A stretch of 19,195 nucleotides of DNA, taken from NCBI GenBank assembly GCA_005788205.1, contig SXYT01000022.1, forward strand, positions 1-19,195, written 5' to 3'. This DNA is from Actinomycetota bacterium (GTDB lineage: Bacteria > Actinomycetota > Acidimicrobiia > Acidimicrobiales > Ilumatobacteraceae). The translations under genes were made by a program, and so were the position numbers. This document shows positions 13,919-19,195 of the stretch, in pieces; position 1 is the first letter of the stretch, and the number at the start of each line of letters is the position of its first letter. The notes below the pieces were generated by a model that ran no database searches, was not told the DNA's origin, and worked only from the letters and a program-made list of their open reading frames with translations.

Positions 13919-14041
13919 CCTTGCAGGGTTTGGGTGCAAGTCCCGACCGGCGGTCACAGCCCGCGAACCCCGTCACCTCGGTGGCGGGGCCGACTCGGTG
14001 GAATTCCGGGGCCGACGGTGAAAGTCCGGATGGGAGCAAGG
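13919..14041 (+). promoter_or_regulatory. FMN riboswitch (RFN element) controlling ribD-ribBA-ribH
   Basis: Conserved RFN blocks are plainly present in order: GTCCCGACCGGCGGT, AGCCCGCGA, a variable helix (CCCCGTCACC at 13968-13977 with GGTGGCGGGG at 13980-13989), GAATTCCGGGGCCGACGGT and GAAAGTCCGGATGG. The closing helix P1 is CCTTGC (13919-13924) with GCAAGG (14036-14041). The 3' strand of P1 carries the AAGGA that serves as Shine-Dalgarno for ribD (ATG 14051, eight-base spacer). FMN binding, which stabilises P1, should therefore hide the ribosome binding site directly. This means translational control without a separate anti-sequestering hairpin. Known family: FMN aptamer upstream of riboflavin genes. 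Confidence 0.96.
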
Positions 14042-14050
14042 AACAACTTC

Positions 14051-15085
14051 ATGGGACAACATCGGGCGTCAACGCGCCGCGGTGCCGGTGACGCCGTCGT
14101 CATGCGACGTGCGCTCGACGCCGCACGGACAGCGCGCCTCCGCGCGCGCCCGAACCCGTGGGTGGGCGCAGTCGTCGTGTGTGCGGACGGCCGCGAGTTC
14201 GAGGGGGCGACATCTGCCCCCGGCGGACGCCACGCAGAGATCGTCGCGATGGACGCTGCCCGGGCGGCAGGCGCGGACCTCGCAGGCGCCGTCCTCTACT
14301 CAACTCTGGAGCCATGCAGTCACCACGGGCGCACGCCCCCCTGCACGGACGCCATCGTCGCGGCCGGCATCAGCGAGGTCGTCATCGGAATCGCAGATCC
14401 CGACGCAAAAGTGAGCGGGACGGGGATCGGGGCACTCCGGGCTGCGGGCGTCGAGGTTGCCACGGGTGTGCTGGCCGACGAGACGACCGAACAACTTCTC
14501 CCCTATCTGCACCACAGGTCCACCGGGCGGCCGTTCGTGGTCCTGAAGATGGCCGTCACCCTCGACGGCCGGACGGTGGCCCCCGCCGGCGAGCGGTGGA
14601 TCACCGGCGAGGCCGCGAGGCGGCGGGTCCACGAGATGCGCGCGGAGAGCGACGCGATCGTCGTCGGCGCGGGAACCGTGGCGGCGGACGACCCGCAACT
14701 GACGGTCCGCGATGCGGAGGGCCCCTCGCCGCGGCGCATCGTCCTCTCACGGCACGGCATTGACGCCGCGGCACGGGTGCACCCGTGCACGGTGTGGGAC
14801 GGGAGCATCCCCGCCCTGCTCGACAGTCTCGGCCGGGACGGCGTGCTCCAGTTGATGGTGGAGGGCGGCCCCACGGTCGCTGCCGCGTTCCGTACCGCGG
14901 GCCTGGTCGACCGGTACGTGTTCCACGTGGCCCCGGTCGTGTCCGGCGACACCTCCGCACCGGGGGTCTTCACCGCCAGCACCGGCCCGGCCGACGGGCT
15001 CCAGGACAACCGGCTCGTCAGCGCGGCAGTGCTCGGCGACGACATCGAACTCATCCTCCAGCCAGTGAAAGCGACAGCAGCATGA
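14051..15085 (+). CDS. ribD: bifunctional riboflavin biosynthesis deaminase/reductase RibD
   Basis: RibD deaminates the pyrimidine intermediate of riboflavin synthesis and then reduces its ribosyl chain. The 344-residue protein has an N-terminal deaminase domain with zinc motif HAE (61-63) and EPCSHHGRTPPC (87-98), followed by the reductase domain (about 145-340) with KMAVTLDG, GAGTVAADDPQLTVR and LMVEGGPTVAAAF. Length and motifs are normal. The ATG at 14051 has SD AAGGA eight bases upstream, inside the riboswitch P1 helix; an open frame extends upstream into the riboswitch but is not coding. Its stop overlaps the ribBA start (ATGA). Confidence 0.96.
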   Translation: MGQHRASTRRGAGDAVVMRRALDAARTARLRARPNPWVGAVVVCADGREFEGATSAPGGRHAEIVAMDAARAAGADLAGAVLYSTLEPCSHHGRTPPCTDAIVAAGISEVVIGIADPDAKVSGTGIGALRAAGVEVATGVLADETTEQLLPYLHHRSTGRPFVVLKMAVTLDGRTVAPAGERWITGEAARRRVHEMRAESDAIVVGAGTVAADDPQLTVRDAEGPSPRRIVLSRHGIDAAARVHPCTVWDGSIPALLDSLGRDGVLQLMVEGGPTVAAAFRTAGLVDRYVFHVAPVVSGDTSAPGVFTASTGPADGLQDNRLVSAAVLGDDIELILQPVKATAA

Positions 15086-16314
15086 CCAACGGGAACAGCA
15101 CAGAGAGATTCGCCCCCATCGAGGAGGTCGTGGCCGCGATCGGCCGCGGCGAGATGGTCGTGATGGTCGACGACGAGGACCGCGAGAACGAGGGCGACCT
15201 CATCATGGCGGCCGAGTTCGCCACGGCGGAGAAACTGGCGTTCATCGTGCGCTACTCGAGCGGCGTCGTGTGCGCACCGATGACAAACGAGCGTGCGGAC
15301 GACCTTCGCCTCCCGCTGATGGTCGAGCAGAACACCGAGAGCCAACGCACCGCCTTCACCGACACGGTCGACCTGATGGAGGGCATCACCACCGGCATCA
15401 GCGCGGCAGACCGCGCGGCGACTCTTCGCGCCCTCGCCGACCCGGCACACACCTTCTCGTCGTTCGCGCGGCCGGGCCACATCGTCCCGCTCCGCGCGCG
15501 CGACGGCGGCGTGCTGAAGCGCGCCGGCCATACGGAGGCATCGGTGGACCTCGCGCGCCTATCCGGCTCCCAGCCGGTGGGCGTCATCTGCGAGATCCAG
15601 AACGACGACGGCACGATGATGCGCCTGCCGCAGCTGCGTGAATTCTGCCGGGAGCACGGCCTCCTTCTCTCCTCCATCGCCGAGCTCATCGAGTACCGCA
15701 GGCACCACGAGCGGCTCGTGGAGCGCATGGGCGAGGCGAGCGTGCCGACCGAGTTCGGGGAGTTCACGTGCGTGGCCTTCCGCAGCACGATCGACCAGGT
15801 CGAGCACCTCGCGTTCGTGAAGGGTGACGTGTCGACGGACACGCCCGTCCTCGTGCGCGTGCACAGCGAGTGCCTCACCGGCGACGTGTTCGCCTCGCGG
15901 CGCTGCGACTGCGGCCCGCAGCTCGCCACCGCGATGGAGCTCGTGTCGCGCGAGGGGCGCGGTGCCATCGTGTACCTGCGCGGTCACGAAGGGCGCGGCA
16001 TCGGCATCGGGCACAAGATCCGTGCGTACTCCCTGCAGGACAAGGGCCTCGACACCGTGGATGCGAACCTGGAGCTGGGGCTCCCCGTGGACAGCCGCGA
16101 GTACGGCATCGGGGCACAGATCCTGGCCGACCTCGGGGTGCGCCAGCTGCGCCTGATGACGAACAACCCTGCCAAGTACGGCGGGCTCGGCGGGTACAAC
16201 CTGGAGGTGGTGGAGCGCGTGCCGCTCAACACCGTGCCGACCCCGGAGAACGAGGCGTACCTGCGGACGAAGCGCGAGCGCATGGGACACCTCATCAACC
16301 TCGACGCCAAGTGA
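15082..16314 (+). CDS. ribBA: bifunctional RibBA: 3,4-dihydroxy-2-butanone-4-phosphate synthase / GTP cyclohydrolase II
   Basis: RibBA supplies both starting compounds of riboflavin: DHBP from ribulose 5-phosphate and the pyrimidine from GTP. The 410-residue protein has the RibB domain (1-205) with DDEDRENEGDL (30-40) and RAGHTEA (147-153). The RibA domain (210-410) has zinc cysteines 264, 275 and 277 in CLTGDVFASRRCDCG and RGHEGRGIG (300-308). All key residues of both halves are present, so both activities are expected, unlike bacteria where one half has decayed. ATG 15082 overlaps the ribD stop by four bases, showing translational coupling. No riboflavin synthase gene lies between ribD and ribBA. 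Confidence 0.97.
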   Translation: MTNGNSTERFAPIEEVVAAIGRGEMVVMVDDEDRENEGDLIMAAEFATAEKLAFIVRYSSGVVCAPMTNERADDLRLPLMVEQNTESQRTAFTDTVDLMEGITTGISAADRAATLRALADPAHTFSSFARPGHIVPLRARDGGVLKRAGHTEASVDLARLSGSQPVGVICEIQNDDGTMMRLPQLREFCREHGLLLSSIAELIEYRRHHERLVERMGEASVPTEFGEFTCVAFRSTIDQVEHLAFVKGDVSTDTPVLVRVHSECLTGDVFASRRCDCGPQLATAMELVSREGRGAIVYLRGHEGRGIGIGHKIRAYSLQDKGLDTVDANLELGLPVDSREYGIGAQILADLGVRQLRLMTNNPAKYGGLGGYNLEVVERVPLNTVPTPENEAYLRTKRERMGHLINLDAK

Positions 16315-16362
16315 CGGCGGCGGCGACAGACCCCAACAGACCGCAACAGAAAAGGAGACCAC

Positions 16363-16851
16363 ATGACACGGGCAGGATCGAGCGGCGCGGAGATGCCAGA
16401 ACTCGACGGTGCAGGACTGCGCATCGGGATCATCTCGGCGCGATTCAACGACCACGTCGTGGTGCCGCTCCGTGACGGTGCCCGCCGAGCACTCGCGCGC
16501 ACCGGCGTGGCGGACGGCGACATCACGGAGGCTTGGGTCCCGGGCGCGTTCGAGCTGCCGCTCGCGGCGAAGGCACTCGCACAGACCGGGAAAGTCGACG
16601 CTGTCATCTGCCTCGGCACGGTCATCCGGGGCGACACCCCCCATTTCGACTACGTCTGCAACGAGGCGGCGCGGGGCATCCAGCGGGCCCAACTGGACAC
16701 CGGAGTGCCCGTGATGTTCGGCGTGCTCACGGTGGACACCGAGCAGCAGGCACTCGACCGAGTCGAGGGCAGAGTGATGACGAACAAGGGAGAGGAAGCC
16801 GCCGAGGGTGCCGTGGAGATGGCGCTCCTGCTGAAGTGCCTCCGCGCCTGA
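16363..16851 (+). CDS. ribH: 6,7-dimethyl-8-ribityllumazine synthase RibH
   Basis: Lumazine synthase condenses the DHBP and pyrimidine products of RibBA/RibD, giving the substrate of riboflavin synthase. The 162-residue protein shows SARFN (25-29), VPGAFELP (59-66), GTVIRGDTPHFDYV with catalytic His94, and the C-terminal NKGEEAAEGAVEM. The length is normal for the capsid-forming family. A strong SD (AAGGAG) lies seven bases before ATG 16363. The 48-base spacer after ribBA is A/C-rich with a 10-base tandem repeat and no evident structure, so the gene is probably in the same transcript under riboswitch control, but its own SD is not hidden by the riboswitch. Confidence 0.96.
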   Translation: MTRAGSSGAEMPELDGAGLRIGIISARFNDHVVVPLRDGARRALARTGVADGDITEAWVPGAFELPLAAKALAQTGKVDAVICLGTVIRGDTPHFDYVCNEAARGIQRAQLDTGVPVMFGVLTVDTEQQALDRVEGRVMTNKGEEAAEGAVEMALLLKCLRA

Positions 16852-16913
16852 CCGCCCGCCGTTTCCGCGCGGTGCTGCGCCGGCCACACACTTCCCCCCG
16901 GAAAGGGGTGGTC

Positions 16914-17348
16914 ATGGGGTTTCTCGCGGCACTCATCGTCGGTCTCGTGCTGTCTCTTGCACCGGCCTCGCGTCAGCCCTCCCCCCTCGAGGCCGTTCGC
17001 AAACTCACGTTCGCGACTTCTCTCCCGGAGTTCATCAGGAAGGCCGACGACCCGCGTCACGATGCGAGGCTCGTGTGGGACTCGGACGGTTGCTCGGCCC
17101 CGGTGTTCGGCAATGCCGGAAAGACGTACGACTTCACCTCCGCCTGCCGGCGCCACGATTTCGGGTACCGCAACCTGAAGCGCATCGACGGCGGGAAGCA
17201 CTGGGACGAGACTGTCCGGGAGCGGGTCGACAGGGTCTTCCTCGCCGACATGCGCCGCGACTGTGCCGCCAGGCCGACAGCACAGCGCACGGCGTGCGGG
17301 AGATGGGCCAACCTGTACTTCGCCGCCGTGCGCAACTTCTCCAGCTGA
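16914..17348 (+). CDS. secreted prokaryotic phospholipase A2
   Basis: A 144-residue calcium-dependent phospholipase A2 of the prokaryotic family known from Streptomyces violaceoruber, which releases the sn-2 fatty acid from phospholipids. A hydrophobic signal sequence covers about 1-18. The mature domain has the Ca2+ loop SDGCSAP (Asp58), the catalytic block ACRRHDFGYRN with His81, and Asp106 in RVDRVF as the likely dyad partner. Four cysteines (60, 78, 117, 128) match the family's two disulfides. ATG 16914 is preceded by GAAAGGGG, a usable ribosome binding site; GTG 16908 is also in frame. It lies 62 bases after ribH on the same strand and could be read from the rib transcript or alone. Confidence 0.9.
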   Translation: MGFLAALIVGLVLSLAPASRQPSPLEAVRKLTFATSLPEFIRKADDPRHDARLVWDSDGCSAPVFGNAGKTYDFTSACRRHDFGYRNLKRIDGGKHWDETVRERVDRVFLADMRRDCAARPTAQRTACGRWANLYFAAVRNFSS

Positions 17349-17363
17349 CGGGACGCACGGGAC

Positions 17364-18050
17364 TCAGACGGTGAGCAGCGTGAGCAGTTGATGGAGCATC
17401 CGGCCCGTGGCACCCCACACGGTGTCACCCTCGATCTCGAAGAAGTGAATGTCGACCTCGTGCCCAGAACGCACCCACGTCTCCTGCCGGTAGGTGTCCG
17501 GGTCTGCGAGCTCGATGAGAGGGACGTGCACGATCCTGTCGACCTCGGCGAGATTGGGCGTGAGCAGCGGCAAGCCGGCCACGGTCGCCACAATCGGGTG
17601 AATCCTGCTCCGGCTCACCATCGTGCTGAGGCCGTCCAGTTCCCCGACAGCCGACACGAGGGCCGGGTCGAGGTTCACCTCCTCGCGCGCCTCGCGGAGC
17701 GCTGCCTCGAGCACTGTCTCGCCTCCGTCAACCCTCCCGCCGGGGAACGCCATCTCGCCCCTGTGGCTGCTGAGGTGCTGCGTCCGTCGCGTGAGAACCA
17801 CGCTCGGCCCGTCGGGCGAGTCATGCAGAGCAATCAGCACCGCGGACGTGCGCTCATGGTCGTCGGATCCTGCCGGGACAAAAGTCGAGGTGTGGACGCC
17901 CGGCACCCGCGTGCCGATGCGGTCGCCGAGTGCGCGTGTCAACGCGGCGAAATCGGTGAGCGGCGAGAGGTCAGCGCCCGTCCACGGCGCCGCACTGCCG
18001 GGACGCCAGTCGTCCGGGCGCGGGATGTGCTGCGCACCTCCGCGTGCCAC
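17364..18050 (-). CDS. Nudix hydrolase, NudL/CoA pyrophosphatase-like
   Basis: A 228-residue Nudix protein. The NudL-type motif LTRRTQHLSSHRGEMAFPGG (86-105, family form LLTxRSxxLxxHxGxxxFPGG) runs into the Nudix box G105-x5-E111-x7-REAREEVNL (ending 127). Members cut the pyrophosphate of coenzyme A or its derivatives, so a role in CoA turnover is likely. One oddity is Asn126 where the Nudix box usually has Gly; the metal-binding glutamates are all present. The GTG start at 18050 is 10 bases after the stop of the 56-residue gene, so the two are probably cotranscribed. Its 3' end converges on the phospholipase gene with a 15-base gap and no visible terminator. Confidence 0.93.
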   Translation of the reverse strand: MARGGAQHIPRPDDWRPGSAAPWTGADLSPLTDFAALTRALGDRIGTRVPGVHTSTFVPAGSDDHERTSAVLIALHDSPDGPSVVLTRRTQHLSSHRGEMAFPGGRVDGGETVLEAALREAREEVNLDPALVSAVGELDGLSTMVSRSRIHPIVATVAGLPLLTPNLAEVDRIVHVPLIELADPDTYRQETWVRSGHEVDIHFFEIEGDTVWGATGRMLHQLLTLLTV

Positions 18051-18060
18051 CGACGGCGTC

Positions 18061-18231
18061 CTACTTGCCCGAAGGCGCCCAACCGGAGGACTTGAGCTCA
18101 GCCAGGATCTCGGCGAGGCCTGCGGTCTTCAGGTTTGCGAGGACGCGGCCGGGTTGCTCCTCACCCTTCTCCCAGGCTTCCCATGCGGTCAGCAGCTTGG
18201 AAAGATCAGGTGCGGGTCTCTCGAATGGCAT
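18061..18231 (-). CDS. small 56-residue protein of unknown function
   Basis: Not assigned to a named family. The 56 residues are mostly helical and charged, with three Trp (21 at the start of AWEAWE, 25 via W20/W23 spacing, and W51): a LLTAWEAWEKGEEQPGR block followed by VLANLKTAGLAEILAEL and an SSGWAP tail. It has no TM segment or signal peptide. The ATG at 18231 overlaps the 3' end of the membrane protein gene by 26 bases, and the stop is 10 bases before the Nudix gene, so it sits in the middle of a three-gene unit. The dense, protein-like composition and tight packing support it as real despite its size. Confidence 0.65.
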   Translation of the reverse strand: MPFERPAPDLSKLLTAWEAWEKGEEQPGRVLANLKTAGLAEILAELKSSGWAPSGK

Positions 18232-18553
18232 TCCCGAAGCGTACAGACATGAAGGCGAGAGCAACCGCGCCGAGCACAAGTGAGACCCGCGTGAACACCT
18301 CGAACGACCCCGTGAGCGCAACGGCCGTGCCCGCGGCCGCGAGTGAGAGGTCGACGACGCGGTGGGCTGTGCGGGGGAACACTCGGAAGGCTGCGAGCGG
18401 GCCGTCGAACATCGCGGTGCTCGCGAGCACGACGACGGCCGCAATGACAAGAGCAGCCCGGTCCTGCGACCGAACCGCAACCGAGGCAAGCCCGAAACCG
18501 ATCGCGTAGTCCACGAGCTGGTGGACGAAGGGACGGGAGAGGAATGACTTCAC
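18206..18553 (-). CDS. four-TM small membrane protein of unknown function
   Basis: Product of 115 residues with about four hydrophobic helices: 13-28, 33-49, 66-82 and 88-105, joined by short loops with Arg residues (RTAHR, RSQDR). No enzyme motif is seen. GTG 18553 is chosen because the hexamer TAGGTT lies seven bases upstream and the sequence before it (to an ATG at 18622) runs through the groEL terminator, which cannot be coding here. It is the first gene of a unit with the 56-residue protein and the Nudix hydrolase. The role is unknown. Confidence 0.75.
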   Translation of the reverse strand: MKSFLSRPFVHQLVDYAIGFGLASVAVRSQDRAALVIAAVVVLASTAMFDGPLAAFRVFPRTAHRVVDLSLAAAGTAVALTGSFEVFTRVSLVLGAVALAFMSVRFGNAIRETRT

Positions 18554-18560
18554 CGGGGCC

Positions 18561-18566
18561 AACCTA
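18561..18566 (-). promoter_or_regulatory. -10 hexamer of the four-TM protein gene
   Basis: TAGGTT on the minus strand, seven bases before GTG 18553, with CTAG core (18564-18567). It lies 15 bases past the T-run of the groEL terminator, so transcription stops and restarts within a few tens of bases. Confidence 0.5.
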
Positions 18567-18580
18567 GGTCCGGCCGGGCC

Positions 18581-18622
18581 GGAAAAAGATTGATGGCCCG
18601 GACCAGCGGTCCGGGCCATCAA
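18581..18622 (-). terminator. intrinsic terminator of groEL
   Basis: A perfect 15-base-pair stem on the minus strand (arms 18608-18622 and 18590-18604, loop GCT) is followed directly by TCTTTTTCC (18589-18581). GC-rich stem plus T-run is the classical rho-independent form. It lies 84 bases after the groEL stop codon. Confidence 0.93.
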
Positions 18623-18670
18623 CGGGAGGCATGGGAGTCAACCACCGGTCAGGGGCGGCTATTCCCGGGG

Positions 18671-18695
18671 GGCAGGATTTCCCTGAAATCCCGCC
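18671..18695 (-). other. inverted repeat just after groEL stop
   Basis: An 11-base-pair stem (18671-18681 with 18685-18695, one G-U pair in the minus-strand RNA, three-base loop) begins 12 bases after the groEL stop. It lacks a T-run and is followed by the true terminator, so it may protect the mRNA 3' end or act as an upstream pausing hairpin. Confidence 0.55.
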
Positions 18696-18706
18696 GGACC
18701 CCTTTG

Positions 18707-19195
18707 CTACATCATCCCCATTCCGCCGGGCATGCCGCCCCCGCCCATGGGGGCGGGGTTCTTCTCGGGCTTGTCGGCCACGAGGCATTCGGTGGTGAGG
18801 ACCAGGGCCGCAATGGAGGCCGCGTTCTGGAGTGCCGCACGGGTCACCTTGGCGGGGTCGATGATGACTGCCTTCAGCATGTCTACGTACTCGCCGGTGG
18901 CCGCGTTGAGCCCGATCGCACCCTTCTCGGACTCGACCCGCTGCACCACCACGGAGCCCTCGAGGCCCGCATTGTCGGCGATGTGCCGGGCCGGGGCGAC
19001 GAGAGCCTCGTACACCGTGCGCGCACCGGTTGCCTCGTCGCCGCTCAGCGACTCGACGACCTTCAGCACGCTCGCGCGGCTGCGCAGGAGCGCGGTGCCG
19101 CCGCCGGCGCCGACGCCCTCCTCGATGGCCGCGCGGGGGGCCGCGATGGCGTCCTCGAGGCGGTGCTTCTTCTCCGGCAGCTCGACCGCGGTCGC
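18707..19195 (-). CDS. groEL: chaperonin GroEL, C-terminal 162 residues (cut by window edge)
   Basis: The 60-kDa chaperonin subunit that folds proteins in the ATP-driven double ring. The visible part covers the end of the intermediate domain and the equatorial domain: KKHRLEDAI with the Asp matching the catalytic D398 of E. coli, EEGVGAGGGTALL, and DPAKVTRAALQNAASIA followed by TTECLVAD. It ends in the Gly/Met-rich tail PMGGGGMPGGMGMM, the type of the main folding GroEL rather than the His-rich tail of actinobacterial GroEL1. The upstream part, including start and promoter, lies beyond position 19195. Two hairpins follow the gene. Confidence 0.97.
   Translation of the reverse strand, partial: ATAVELPEKKHRLEDAIAAPRAAIEEGVGAGGGTALLRSRASVLKVVESLSGDEATGARTVYEALVAPARHIADNAGLEGSVVVQRVESEKGAIGLNAATGEYVDMLKAVIIDPAKVTRAALQNAASIAALVLTTECLVADKPEKNPAPMGGGGMPGGMGMM

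Noticed and set aside
15559..16887. 442-codon antisense frame over ribBA and ribH
   Set aside because: Both strands cannot be coding here with equal support; ribBA and ribH have complete motif sets, while this frame has none.
1..19195. tRNA/rRNA genes, CRISPR arrays, insertion sequences, prophage or attachment sites
   Set aside because: I saw no cloverleaf-like conserved tRNA blocks, spaced direct repeats, transposase or integrase frames, or flanking terminal repeats.

Overview
The window is about 19 kb of GC-rich chromosome with tightly packed genes. It looks like core chromosome, with no mobile element, RNA gene cluster or CRISPR array. Housekeeping genes of actinobacterial type (PcrA/UvrD helicase, GuaA, RibD-RibBA-RibH, GroEL with a Gly/Met-rich tail), an NlpC/P60 wall hydrolase, a secreted prokaryotic phospholipase A2 and a surface protein with Thr-Thr-Thr-Thr-Val-Ala-Pro linkers point to Actinomycetota. 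The linker style and many apparently leaderless genes make class Acidimicrobiia my best guess; this is inference, not proof.

Layout, left to right. Positions 1-2437 (minus strand) carry the N-terminal part of a PcrA/UvrD helicase, then a ferredoxin-cytochrome P450 pair. Positions 2500-3974 (plus) carry a YaaA-family protein translationally coupled to a short-chain dehydrogenase. Positions 3971-8528 (minus) carry a dienelactone-hydrolase-like protein, an APH/ACAD10-type phosphotransferase, a secreted NlpC/P60 endopeptidase and GMP synthase. Positions 8561-9825 (plus) carry a small signal-peptide/TM protein and an EamA transporter. Positions 9822-13203 (minus) carry an apparent three-gene operon: a large beta-helix surface protein, a small MotB-like single-TM protein and a two-TM protein of unknown function. 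Positions 13286-13882 (plus) carry a TetR regulator divergent from that operon. Positions 13919-16851 (plus) carry an FMN riboswitch followed by ribD, ribBA and ribH, with a secreted phospholipase A2 just downstream. Positions 17364-18553 (minus) carry a four-TM protein, a 56-residue protein and a NudL-type Nudix hydrolase. Positions 18581-19195 (minus) hold the groEL 3' end with a strong intrinsic terminator.

How the genes work together. Ferredoxin and P450 should form an electron-transfer/monooxygenase pair, and the nearby SDR, hydrolase and phosphotransferase would suit catabolism of a hydrophobic or acyl-CoA substrate. The rib genes are controlled by FMN through a riboswitch whose closing helix contains the ribD ribosome binding site; riboflavin synthase (ribE) is absent from the cluster. 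The surface protein operon is the best candidate for an uncharacterised envelope system.

The most striking window-wide pattern concerns CTAG. I find only eight CTAG tetramers by eye. Six lie in TANNNT (-10-like) hexamers or the equivalent site just ahead of start codons, and the other two contain stop codons. This suggests a genome that avoids CTAG except in short-leader or leaderless promoters.
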